From contig JAJZDR010000072.1 of assembly GCA_021805885.1 (NCBI GenBank), positions 1 through 13,015 of the forward strand: 13,015 nt of DNA, given 5' to 3'. This document shows positions 1 through 6,712 of this stretch, piece after piece. Position 1 is the first letter of the stretch. Every line of letters begins with the position of its first letter. The notes beneath the pieces were generated by a model, which did no database searches, was not told the origin of the DNA, and worked only from the letters and a program-made list of their open reading frames with translations. Source of the stretch: a bacterium (GTDB taxonomy: Bacteria; Patescibacteria; Dojkabacteria; JAKAPS01; JAJZLI01). Position numbers and translations under genes: made by a program.

Positions 1-1
1 A

Positions 2-436
2 ATATCAAGTTATATGCAATTTACAAATTTATTCTGGAACTATGTTGGTGGATCTATTTTAATTGGAATAGGTTTTATGATAGCATATCTATTGATTTTA
101 GGATCTTTTGCATTGACAATACATTTTAGATCCATAATATCTCTGCTATTTATCGTTATAGCAATAGTACTTTCTGTATTTTTGGTAATCTATGCTATTG
201 CATTGTCTTTTTGGTCATACATACTTATCGATCAAAATAAACAAATAATAGAATCAATAAAGGAAAGTTATCATATTACAAAAGGGAAAAAATGGAAAAT
301 ATTCGGAATACTTTTATTGTTAGCAATATTAAATGTTGTAGGAGCAGTTTTGCTTCTCGTAGGGCTTCTTGTAACAATACCTATGACAATTTTATCTTTT
401 GTATTTTTATATAAAAAACTAGAAGAGATAGCTTAA
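2..436 (+). CDS. multi-pass membrane protein, C-terminal part (DUF975 / GPDPase-membrane-domain-like)
   Basis: The frame is open to the left edge of the window. The first ATG (position 14) has no ribosome binding site and lies inside what looks like ordinary protein sequence, so I treat this as the C-terminal part of a longer gene. Numbering from that ATG, hydrophobic segments lie at about residues 12-35, 40-68 and 97-133. The polar stretch between the last two (about 70-96, including IDQNKQIIESIKESYHITKG) followed by KWKIFGILLLL is typical of the DUF975 / glycerophosphodiester-phosphodiesterase membrane-domain families. In those families a conserved 'I-x-x-S-x-x-L-x-K-G-x-x-W' linker precedes the last helices. 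The protein should sit in the cytoplasmic membrane; its biochemical role is unknown. The stop codon overlaps the stop of the convergent gene by 4 bases (433-436). The family call is from memory of sequence patterns and is moderately sure. Confidence 0.7.
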   Translation: MSSYMQFTNLFWNYVGGSILIGIGFMIAYLLILGSFALTIHFRSIISLLFIVIAIVLSVFLVIYAIALSFWSYILIDQNKQIIESIKESYHITKGKKWKIFGILLLLAILNVVGAVLLLVGLLVTIPMTILSFVFLYKKLEEIA

Positions 437-447
437 AACAGTTTTTT
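413..447. terminator. possible bidirectional terminator between convergent genes
   Basis: AAAAAACT (413-420) and AGTTTTTT (440-447) form a perfect 8-bp inverted repeat around a 19-base loop that contains both convergent stop codons. Each strand ends the stem in a T run. The stem is AT-rich with only one G:C pair and the loop is long, so termination efficiency is doubtful; the position between two convergent genes is the main support. Confidence 0.3.
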
Positions 448-1005
448 TATTCTTTTTTGAGCTTTTGAAAATTTCCAAGGATCAACTCCATATTTTGTTA
501 TAATCTTTGTCACAGTTGCTGGAATTTCTTTAATACCAAGAAGTTTTGCTACAACCACCCTACGTGTTCCATCTAAACCCACATAATAAACCCCTTGAAA
601 CTGATCAAGATAAATAGGTCCACTAAAAATTGACACACTCTCAATTCCAGTATGTTCTACCTGTCTTGTAAGTTCATACATATATTCCTCCCATCTGGGA
701 CCGAGTCTTCTAGACCCTATCCCTTCAGATCTGGATTCTCCTAATTTGGATTCTCCGAATCTAGATTCTCTGTTTTGAATATCTCCCCAATTTTTGAATT
801 TTTCAGTTCCAAGATGTGGAGCTCCAATTATCTTTCGAACTTCTACATGTTCACATCTTTCATCATCTACCGTAAAATCAAATGATGCTGCATAGAATAT
901 ATCAGACCTCTTGAATGCTGGATATAGTGATGTGTCAGATAACATCGAAAGCCTCTCTCTAAACTCTTCACGTGAAATACCTTGCTCTACTCTCTCAACT
1001 TCCAT
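433..1005 (-). CDS. small protein with ParB box II-like motif
   Basis: This 190-aa soluble protein has a C-terminal segment, residues 143-165, reading GLDGTRRVVVAKLLGIKEIP and then ATV. It matches the pattern of ParB box II (G-x-R-R-x-x-A-K-x-x-G-x-x-x-I-P-x-x-V), the part of the ParB/sulfiredoxin fold that binds nucleotide in ParB-type CTPases. I do not see the rest of a ParB: there is no helix-turn-helix domain, and the protein ends about 25 residues later in a basic tail. Residues 80-93 are a low-complexity run made by a 15-bp tandem repeat (ES-R/K-F/L-G). It starts 9 bases after the upstream YD-repeat-like gene stops, without a convincing Shine-Dalgarno sequence at normal spacing, so it is probably co-transcribed and perhaps translationally coupled. 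A ParB-related fold is likely; a role in chromosome partition is not supported. Confidence 0.6.
   Translation of the reverse strand: MEVERVEQGISREEFRERLSMLSDTSLYPAFKRSDIFYAASFDFTVDDERCEHVEVRKIIGAPHLGTEKFKNWGDIQNRESRFGESKLGESRSEGIGSRRLGPRWEEYMYELTRQVEHTGIESVSIFSGPIYLDQFQGVYYVGLDGTRRVVVAKLLGIKEIPATVTKIITKYGVDPWKFSKAQKRIKKLF
732..770 (-). repeat. 15-bp in-frame tandem repeat, about 2.6 copies
   Basis: Reading the plus strand, TGGATTCTCCTAATT (732-746) is followed by TGGATTCTCCGAATC (747-761) and a partial third copy (762-770). The unit equals five codons and encodes E-S-(R/K)-(F/L)-G in the ParB-like protein. Copy-number changes would keep the frame. Confidence 0.8.
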
Positions 1006-1014
1006 AAAATTTGA

Positions 1015-1776
1015 TTATCTTCTCACCTCAAGTATAGCCGATAAGTCACTTGCTCTACTCTCATATATGACAAACTTCCTATCTTTTTTCCTTGTATTAT
1101 CTTTCCTAATCTTTTTTAGTATAAGATGTGATTTATATATACTTATCCTATCTAAAACACTAGAACCTCTTCTTACTGGTAATACTCCAGCATACTCATA
1201 AAAATCTGTTGCTATAATATCACCATTTTGATCCTTTACAAATCTCTTTACTATCCTTCCTGAATTATCATAGATATACTCATACTCTTCAAAATCTCCC
1301 ACATCATGATCTTTAAAAACAACCTTACTTTTAAGTAAACCATCTTCATACTGATGTGTCTCTAAAGAGAGTCTCCCTTCATTATCTACAACTCTTCTAG
1401 TTAAAACTTGAGTCTCAGAATCATATCTATCTTCAGAAACATTAATTTCTAATAACTCTCCGTATTCATCTAGTTTTACACTTCTTTTCTGGACACTAAA
1501 TAAACTTAGATTACTATCATCTTTGTAACTATATGAAAACCAAGAGTACACCCTATCTCCAATAACATTTTGTGACAACGAACTTTGAACTCTGCCTCCT
1601 TGATCATATTCATATGAAGACACATCTAAAATACCATTTTTGAAAACTCTAACTCTTCCAGAAAAAGCATTAGGAAATAACTGCAAATGTGGATCTCCAT
1701 CCTTTGCTTCTCTGTAATATGCTTCTCTGTAATATATTGATATGTCATTGAGTCGTTGTATTTCTTCAGGTTTCAT
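1015..1776 (-). CDS. YD-repeat / RHS-like protein of unknown function
   Basis: This 253-aa protein has no signal peptide or membrane segment. From about residue 40 to 195 it is made of short beta-strand-like units such as YEYDQGGRV, YIYDNSGRIVKRF and DNEGRLSLETHQYEDGLLKS. They follow the Y/F-x-Y-D-x-x-G-R-(I/V/L) pattern of YD repeats found in RHS proteins and RHS-like wall or toxin-shell proteins. There are only about five to seven units, far too few for an RHS cocoon. The C-terminus is basic (KKIRKDNTRKKDRKF). Residues 16-25 are a perfect doublet YYREAYYREA. It is the first gene of a two-gene operon with the ParB box-like gene. The start follows a -10 box by only 7 bases, so the mRNA is probably leaderless. 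The repeat resemblance is seen in the sequence; the function is unknown. Confidence 0.65.
   Translation of the reverse strand: MKPEEIQRLNDISIYYREAYYREAKDGDPHLQLFPNAFSGRVRVFKNGILDVSSYEYDQGGRVQSSLSQNVIGDRVYSWFSYSYKDDSNLSLFSVQKRSVKLDEYGELLEINVSEDRYDSETQVLTRRVVDNEGRLSLETHQYEDGLLKSKVVFKDHDVGDFEEYEYIYDNSGRIVKRFVKDQNGDIIATDFYEYAGVLPVRRGSSVLDRISIYKSHLILKKIRKDNTRKKDRKFVIYESRASDLSAILEVRR
1706..1735 (-). repeat. perfect 15-bp tandem duplication
   Basis: GCTTCTCTGTAATAT on the plus strand occurs twice with no gap (1706-1720 and 1721-1735). It encodes the YYREAYYREA doublet near the N-terminus of the YD-repeat-like protein. The two copies are identical, which suggests a recent duplication. Confidence 0.9.
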
Positions 1777-1783
1777 AACCCCT

Positions 1784-1812
1784 ATTGTACCACATCCTAT
1801 AGTTTATGGCAA
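1784..1812 (-). promoter_or_regulatory. sigma-70-type promoter of the YD-repeat-like operon
   Basis: On the minus strand, TTGCCA (1812-1807) and TACAAT (1789-1784) are separated by exactly 17 bases. The -10 box ends 7 bases before the ATG at 1776, so transcription would begin at or next to the start codon and leave no room for a ribosome binding site. Confidence 0.75.
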
Positions 1813-2158
1813 CAAACGTACACTCCTAAATTACGGTCTCTCCAATTTTAGAGAGTATTAAAAGTATTGTTATTATAAAAAAAACTATTATTAAGAATTT
1901 TAATAATACTTATCTAACAAAATATATAACAAGAAAAGAGATTATGATAATAAGGATCATAGCAGTACCACATGTTGCACAAGAAGTTATAGTCTCAGTC
2001 CATTATATCAATAAAGGATTGCATTATGCCCGTATTAACATTATATCAAAATAATCCCTAATATAACAGCACTTTCTAACAATATAGCGACTAAAAGCTA
2101 AATTGTTATTAATTTACTGTATAGCAGTAGATAATAAATATTTTATGCTTTATTACTA
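1813..2158. other. gap without a supportable gene
   Basis: This AT-rich stretch lies between two divergent promoters. It holds a 9-bp inverted repeat TATTATTAA (1886-1894) / TTAATAATA (1900-1908) with a 5-base loop and no T tract. It also holds a 36-codon open frame (1944-2054, plus strand) that has no recognisable family features. I see no tRNA and no readable remains of the missing catalytic half of the glycosyltransferase fragment that follows. Confidence 0.5.
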
Positions 2159-2167
2159 TGATATAAT
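2159..2167 (+). promoter_or_regulatory. extended -10 promoter of the glycosyltransferase operon
   Basis: TGATATAAT is a perfect extended -10 element (TGnTATAAT) ending 5 bases before the ATG at 2173. No -35 box stands out at 16-18 bases upstream. The spacing predicts a leaderless transcript starting at or within a base or two of the ATG. Confidence 0.7.
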
Positions 2168-2172
2168 AGAAC

Positions 2173-2469
2173 ATGGATACTAAGAAGATAGAAGGAAAAA
2201 AAATTTTAAATAAAACTATTTCATATCTTGATTATAAATCATTGTGGAAAACTTATTATGGGGCAAGAAATCTAGTATATATTCTAAAATCTAACAACAT
2301 TTCTATTAGAACGATAACAATACTTTGTATTGGACAAGCTATATTAATTATGTTTTTTTTAGATCATAAGATTTTAAGACTGAAAATATTTAAAGATTCT
2401 GTCATTGATGGATACAAAGGAAACCTAGGAATAAAATATACCCCTGATAATTTTTTAAAGAAAATATAA
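2173..2469 (+). CDS. C-terminal-only fragment of a family 2 glycosyltransferase
   Basis: This 98-aa product resembles the tail of rhamnosyltransferase-type GT2 enzymes. An aromatic patch at residues 28-36 (YYGARNLVY) is followed by a basic loop, a hydrophobic helix at about 45-63, and an amphipathic end reading FKDSVIDGYKGNLG (73-86), which matches the common 'I-x-D-G-x-x-G-x-x-G' ending. The GT-A catalytic domain with its DXD motif is absent, and I could not read it in any frame of the preceding 400 bases. A full-length relative would be about 280-320 aa. It nonetheless has a strong extended -10 promoter right before its ATG, and its stop codon shares a base with the next ATG (TAATG). It may be a truncated pseudogene that still provides the operon's 5' end, or a small membrane-associated partner protein. 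The family resemblance is moderately sure and activity is unlikely. Confidence 0.6.
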   Translation: MDTKKIEGKKILNKTISYLDYKSLWKTYYGARNLVYILKSNNISIRTITILCIGQAILIMFFLDHKILRLKIFKDSVIDGYKGNLGIKYTPDNFLKKI

Positions 2470-3560
2470 TGAAAAAAATATTATTTATAAGAACAGCTTC
2501 TGATATTGGAGGAGCTGAAATATTAACAAAGAATATCTCTGAGAAATTATCTAACGAAAAAGATTTTCTATTATATAATTATCAATTTCCTAAGGTTATC
2601 AATATTAAAAATTCAAAAGTAATTAAAGGAAAGAGTCTCTTAGAACCAGGATCAGGAATAAAAAATTATATATTGTTTCATATATTATACATTTTTTACC
2701 TTAAGGAATATAAAAAGATTAGAGATATGATAAAAAAAGAGAATATTGATACTGTAATAATAGAAAGCTTTTCTGATAAATTAATCTTAACACCTTTAGT
2801 AAAAAATATTACTCCAAAAATCAACATTATATGGTGGGAGCATGGTCCTTTTTCTAATGGTAAATGGTTTAGATTTTCATTTCACTTAAAATATTTATAC
2901 ATTAGACAGGTAAAAAATATAAATACAATTATTGCGGTATCTAGTAAGACAAAAGAAGACTTGATAAGTATAGGAGTTAATAAAAATAAAATTAAAGTCA
3001 TCTATCCACTTGTGAATATTAAAATAAAAGTTACAGAGAAAAAAACAGAAAAATTCTGTGTATCATTTATATCAAGAATTGAAAAATCAAAAGGCATATA
3101 TGAATATATTGATGCCTTCTCCTTAATAAAGGATTCAAATATAATAGGTATAATAGCAGGAAGTGGAGCTGAAACACCAAATCTTATCTCTTATATAAAA
3201 AACAAAAATTTACAGGATAGAATTAAATATTTAGGGTTTCAAAAGAATATTATTCCTCTTTTAAAGAAAAGTAATCTAGTCATTCTTCCATCAATCAATG
3301 AAGGTCTTGGACTTATTCTAATAGAATCACTGTCTTTATCTACACCAATATTAGCTACTAAAATAGGAGGTATCCCAGAAGTATTGGAAGATAGAGTTAA
3401 TGGTATGTTTATAAAAAAAGACCCAATAGACATTGCAAAAAAAATTGAATATCTGTATAAAAATAAAAGTGTGTACAATAATTTAGTAAAAAATAGCACC
3501 AAAAGTATTAGTAAGTTTAATAGTAAAGTTATTATAAATCAATGGAAAGGAATCCTTTAA
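2469..3560 (+). CDS. family 4 glycosyltransferase (GT-B fold)
   Basis: This 363-aa protein has the two Rossmann domains of GT4 retaining glycosyltransferases. The N-terminal acceptor domain starts MKKILFIRTASDIGGAE, where GGAE (14-17) is the usual glycine-rich turn. The C-terminal nucleotide-sugar domain begins near residue 196 (FCVSFISRIEKSKGI, with R203 and K206/K208 in the diphosphate-binding positions). It contains GSGAE (231-235) and the E-x7-E motif NEGLGLILIE (E278 and E286) followed by SLSLSTPILATKIGGIPE. It transfers a sugar from a nucleotide donor to a glycan or lipid-linked acceptor at the cytoplasmic face of the membrane; donor and acceptor cannot be read from the sequence. The start overlaps the previous stop (TAATG), and the next gene starts 19 bases before this one ends, so the three genes are coupled in one operon. 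Length is normal. Confidence 0.9.
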   Translation: MKKILFIRTASDIGGAEILTKNISEKLSNEKDFLLYNYQFPKVINIKNSKVIKGKSLLEPGSGIKNYILFHILYIFYLKEYKKIRDMIKKENIDTVIIESFSDKLILTPLVKNITPKINIIWWEHGPFSNGKWFRFSFHLKYLYIRQVKNINTIIAVSSKTKEDLISIGVNKNKIKVIYPLVNIKIKVTEKKTEKFCVSFISRIEKSKGIYEYIDAFSLIKDSNIIGIIAGSGAETPNLISYIKNKNLQDRIKYLGFQKNIIPLLKKSNLVILPSINEGLGLILIESLSLSTPILATKIGGIPEVLEDRVNGMFIKKDPIDIAKKIEYLYKNKSVYNNLVKNSTKSISKFNSKVIINQWKGIL

Positions 3561-4423
3561 AGGCTACAGTTTTAATACTCACTATAGGAAGAGATGAAGA
3601 AATAAAAAATCTCATAAAAGATCTGGAAGGTCAGAAATATGTAAACTTTGATATCTATATTGTGTATCAAGGAAAAAATAGAAATTTAGAAAACAACATC
3701 GTAAAAAAATCACTATTTAAAATTATTTATACAGAAAAACAACAATTTACAAAACTGTTAAATATCACAATCAATAATATTCATTCAGATATCATTATTC
3801 GTATAGATGATGATGTAAGAATAAGTAACAAAAATTTCATCTATAATCATGTAAAAAACTACTCTAACGCTAAAATAGGTGCTGTACAGGGACAAGTGAT
3901 TAATAAAGAAGAAAGTGTTTCGAAAAATAAAAAAACAGGAATATTTAGTAGATTATTAAAAATACAGACTAAAACAAATTATAATAGTGATAAAAAACAA
4001 TATATAAATGCATTATATGGCTGTAATTTCTCATTTAGAAAGGATCTTTTTATAAAAGGTATAAAGTTTAATGAAAAAATAATAGGAAACAACTATTTTG
4101 AAGAAACGGATTTTGGCCTTAAAATAGTAAAATATGAATATAAAATAATATTTGAACCGAATGCTAATTTAAAACATTTACAATCTTCTTATGGAGGAGC
4201 TAGGTTAAATGACAAAAAAAGATGGTTTTATTATTATTCATATAATTATATTCAGCTTATTAATGCCAATTATTCTGCAGTATACCTACTTCAGGCAATA
4301 TTAATAATAATAGGGATGTCAATATTAATATCTATAAAAAACTTTAATTTTAATATTGGATTTCATGGAATCAAAGGTATATCTAAATCTATATTATCAC
4401 TTCAAAGAAGAGTACAACTTTAA
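3542..4423 (+). CDS. family 2 glycosyltransferase (GT-A fold)
   Basis: This 293-aa protein begins with the GT2 first strand (TVLILTIGRDEEIKNLI, residues 9-25). The metal-binding acidic motif is RIDDDVRIS (D89-D91). The acceptor-side loop is YGCNFSFRKDLF (159-170), and the catalytic-base region is FEETDFGLKI (E187, E188, D190). A histidine, H212 (LKHLQSS), lies where many GT2 enzymes have a conserved His. The C-terminus (about 228-285) carries an aromatic stretch and one hydrophobic helix (247-266), so the enzyme is probably attached to the inner membrane. The ATG lies inside the preceding gene (19-bp overlap) and has no ribosome binding site, which fits coupled translation. The last 27 bases overlap the convergent glycosyltransferase gene. 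The sugar is unknown. Confidence 0.88.
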   Translation: MERNPLKATVLILTIGRDEEIKNLIKDLEGQKYVNFDIYIVYQGKNRNLENNIVKKSLFKIIYTEKQQFTKLLNITINNIHSDIIIRIDDDVRISNKNFIYNHVKNYSNAKIGAVQGQVINKEESVSKNKKTGIFSRLLKIQTKTNYNSDKKQYINALYGCNFSFRKDLFIKGIKFNEKIIGNNYFEETDFGLKIVKYEYKIIFEPNANLKHLQSSYGGARLNDKKRWFYYYSYNYIQLINANYSAVYLLQAILIIIGMSILISIKNFNFNIGFHGIKGISKSILSLQRRVQL

Positions 4424-5494
4424 ATACGATTTAGCAACACTTGAAATATTAAAATATTTACTTAACTTATAGCTATTAGCAGATAATTTTTTATATAACT
4501 CCTTTGATGCTAGTAATTCTTTAATAGAAATTTCTATTCCTTTATAATCTTTTGGTTTAACTAATATACAATTATAATGATCTTTTAGTCTATGAGTATC
4601 AGTATATTTTGTAACTGTAGTAATTACTGGCTTTTTATAGCTTATTGCTTCTAAGAAAGTTGAATTCCTTGGTGATACACCAAGAACATATGGTAATATT
4701 ACTGCAAAAGATTGTGCAATTTCTTTAGAAATATCCTTTGAAGAGAGTTTTTTATATAAAGTAATATTATCTTTAATATTATATTGACTTATTAAACTCT
4801 TGATATGTTTATGATATTTATTTTTATTATTAAATCCTGTTAACATTTTTATCTTAATATCATAATTGCTATTTTTAAGCTCGTGAACTGACTTTAACAA
4901 ATATTCTAACCCTTTCTTTTTATCCATCATTCCTATATAACAAAAATAGTCACCTACTAGTATCTTTTGTTTATAATAGTTAACTGGAAATATAGGAATG
5001 ATTAGAAATTGATCTTTTTTTAAAAAATAAAATTTAGAAGCATAATTGAGATCCTTCTTATTTGTAAATATTATTCTATTAAAAGCACTTATAACTATAA
5101 TATTCATTATCTTTCCTAAAATTGAAGACTGGGATAATTCATGTAACGTTAGTACACGATATCTATTTTTAAAATTAAAACAAATTGAAAAAATTAAAAA
5201 TAAAATATCAGGTCTAGAAACATATGTTAGCGTAGGATGTTGAAAATGAATAATATCTGGATCTATTGTTTTTAAAATTCTAATTATTTTACGTTGTACT
5301 CCTATGTTCCAAGTAGATGACACAGTATGATATATTATTCCATTTATCATCTCTAACTCCTTAACATTAGATGTTATTAAATGAAGCTCATATACATTGG
5401 ATTTAATAAGTTCTTTTAATAACTTACTAGAATACATACCTACTCCACACAATGTGGGCGGTTGAGTGCCTGATATAAATACTATTTTTTTCAT
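4397..5494 (-). CDS. family 4 glycosyltransferase (GT-B fold), inverted in the cluster
   Basis: This 365-aa protein opens with ISGTQPPTLCGVGMYSSKLL, carrying the P-P-x-x-C-G-x-G-x-(Y/F) signature (12-22) of GT4 enzymes. HFQHPT (83-88) and LHELS (117-121) follow in the acceptor domain. The donor domain starts near residue 183 (YFCYIGMMDKKKGLEYLL, K193 in the diphosphate-binding region). The usual E-x7-E is changed to SPRNSTFLEA (274-283): the second Glu, E282, is kept but the first is Ser. This is a recognised variant in which an R-x-(G/N)-(S/T) turn replaces it. It is the only plus-or-minus cluster gene with a clear Shine-Dalgarno sequence. The gene ends TGA followed directly by TAA and overlaps the convergent GT2 by 27 bp. 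Donor and acceptor are unknown. Confidence 0.88.
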   Translation of the reverse strand: MKKIVFISGTQPPTLCGVGMYSSKLLKELIKSNVYELHLITSNVKELEMINGIIYHTVSSTWNIGVQRKIIRILKTIDPDIIHFQHPTLTYVSRPDILFLIFSICFNFKNRYRVLTLHELSQSSILGKIMNIIVISAFNRIIFTNKKDLNYASKFYFLKKDQFLIIPIFPVNYYKQKILVGDYFCYIGMMDKKKGLEYLLKSVHELKNSNYDIKIKMLTGFNNKNKYHKHIKSLISQYNIKDNITLYKKLSSKDISKEIAQSFAVILPYVLGVSPRNSTFLEAISYKKPVITTVTKYTDTHRLKDHYNCILVKPKDYKGIEISIKELLASKELYKKLSANSYKLSKYFNISSVAKSYLKLYSSLK

Positions 5495-5497
5495 TCT

Positions 5498-5502
5498 CTC
5501 CT
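5498..5502 (-). promoter_or_regulatory. ribosome binding site AGGAG
   Basis: AGGAG on the minus strand lies 3 bases before the ATG at 5494. This is short spacing but a strong match. It is notable because nearly every other start in the window lacks one, so it marks the one gene that seems to have a true 5' leader of about 30-35 bases. Confidence 0.6.
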
Positions 5503-5534
5503 ATTTTGTAGCTCTATAAAACATTTATTAATAA

Positions 5535-5544
5535 TATTATAATA
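5535..5544. promoter_or_regulatory. palindromic -10 core shared by two divergent glycosyltransferase genes
   Basis: TATTATAATA is a 10-bp palindrome holding TATAAT on the plus strand (5538-5543) and on the minus strand (5541-5536). On the plus strand it ends 9 bases before the ATG at 5553, giving a leader of two or three bases at most. On the minus strand it gives a leader of about 35 bases with a ribosome binding site. Good -35 boxes are not visible for either direction, and AT-rich DNA makes chance matches common. Confidence 0.45.
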
Positions 5545-5552
5545 ATACAGAT

Positions 5553-6689
5553 ATGAAAATAGTTATAGACCTAAGAATGATAAAACCTTTCCCGACAGGA
5601 GTAGGAACATATCTTGATAATATTGCATACAATCTTTTTTTAATTGATGATACTAGTACATACATAGTTCTACATAATGATCTTGGTGTTATAAAAAGAT
5701 TAAAATCTAAATACTCAAACTTAAAAAATGTCTCTATATATAAAGTAAGTGTTCCACCATCAAGTCTATTACAATATTTAAAACTTTCCACCGTTCTTAA
5801 AAAATTAAAACCTGACTTATTAATAACAGATATATGGACATGTCCCCTATTTTACAGAAAAAAATATTTTATAGGAATTCATGATTTACTTTTTTACCAT
5901 TACCCCCAAATGGCAAATTTTAAGATATCCCTATTTAATAAATTTATACTCCCCAATTTATTAAAGAGATCAAATAAAATCTTTACAGTATCAGAATTCT
6001 CTAAAAAAGATATTTCAAAAATAATGAATATAGATATAAATAAAATCTTTGTAACTTATAATGCTGTAGATAAAACAATCTTCTATAAACATAAAAATGA
6101 GGATATAAAAGAAGTAAAGAAAAAATATAATATAAAAAGTGATTATTTCATATATATTGGTAATATCAGACCACATAAAAACTTAAATAGATTAATTGAT
6201 GCATTCAAAATATATAAAGATAAAGCAAATAACAATACAGAATTAGTACTTGTAGGTGACTTTGATGCTACAACAGGTAAAAATAATACATCGAGATTTT
6301 TAAATAAAATAAAGAATAACAAGTATAATTCTTCTATAAAAAGATTGGGACATATTAACAATGAAGATTTATCTATACTATTAAGTGGAGCAGTTTCCTT
6401 AATACAACCTAGTTTATTTGAAGGATTTGGCTTATCTCCAATTGAAGCAATGGCATCTCAAACAACAGTTTTATCATCAAATGCTTCTTCTTTACCAGAA
6501 GTTATACAAAATGCAGGATTATTTTTTGATCCATTAGATATTGAGGATATTGCAAGTAAAATGGATACAATTTATAAAAATAGTAAATTAAGAGAAGATT
6601 TAATAAAAAAAGGAGAGGGGAGAGTGAATTACTTTAAATGGAACAAAAGTGCTAAAGTCTTATTAGAAAACATACAAGAAGAAAAATAA
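5553..6689 (+). CDS. family 4 glycosyltransferase, mannosyltransferase-like
   Basis: This 378-aa GT-B enzyme starts MKIVIDLRMIKPFPTGVGTY; the T-G-V-G-x-Y turn (15-20) is the acceptor-domain signature of the mannosyltransferase-like GT4 branch. IHDLLFYHYP (109-118) contains the conserved H110-D111. FTVSEFSKKDI (144-154) and VTYNAVD (167-173) close the first domain. The second domain has YIGNIRPHKNLNRLIDAF (201-218; R206, K209), LVLVG (231-235) and an intact E-x7-E in FEGFGLSPIE (E290, E298), followed by the common SLPEV (313-317). It would transfer a sugar to a lipid-linked or surface glycan at the cytoplasmic face. The start lies 9 bases after a TATAAT box with no ribosome binding site. The next gene follows after 23 bases without an evident promoter, so they may share a transcript. 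All key residues are present. Confidence 0.92.
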   Translation: MKIVIDLRMIKPFPTGVGTYLDNIAYNLFLIDDTSTYIVLHNDLGVIKRLKSKYSNLKNVSIYKVSVPPSSLLQYLKLSTVLKKLKPDLLITDIWTCPLFYRKKYFIGIHDLLFYHYPQMANFKISLFNKFILPNLLKRSNKIFTVSEFSKKDISKIMNIDINKIFVTYNAVDKTIFYKHKNEDIKEVKKKYNIKSDYFIYIGNIRPHKNLNRLIDAFKIYKDKANNNTELVLVGDFDATTGKNNTSRFLNKIKNNKYNSSIKRLGHINNEDLSILLSGAVSLIQPSLFEGFGLSPIEAMASQTTVLSSNASSLPEVIQNAGLFFDPLDIEDIASKMDTIYKNSKLREDLIKKGEGRVNYFKWNKSAKVLLENIQEEK

Positions 6690-6712
6690 CAAATTACATA
6701 AAAAATTGAAAA

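Noticed and set aside
433..1005. Calling the small protein a chromosome-partition ParB
   Set aside because: Only the box II-like motif is present; there is no helix-turn-helix domain, no dimerisation domain and no ParA partner.
1829..1857. CTCTC ... GAGAG hairpin as a terminator or riboswitch
   Set aside because: Only 5 base pairs with an 8-base loop, no T tract, and located between two divergent promoters where neither strand needs a terminator.
1944..2054. 36-codon plus-strand frame starting MIIRIIAVPHVAQ
   Set aside because: No family resemblance, weak ribosome binding site, and no link to the glycosyltransferase fragment that follows; likely chance.
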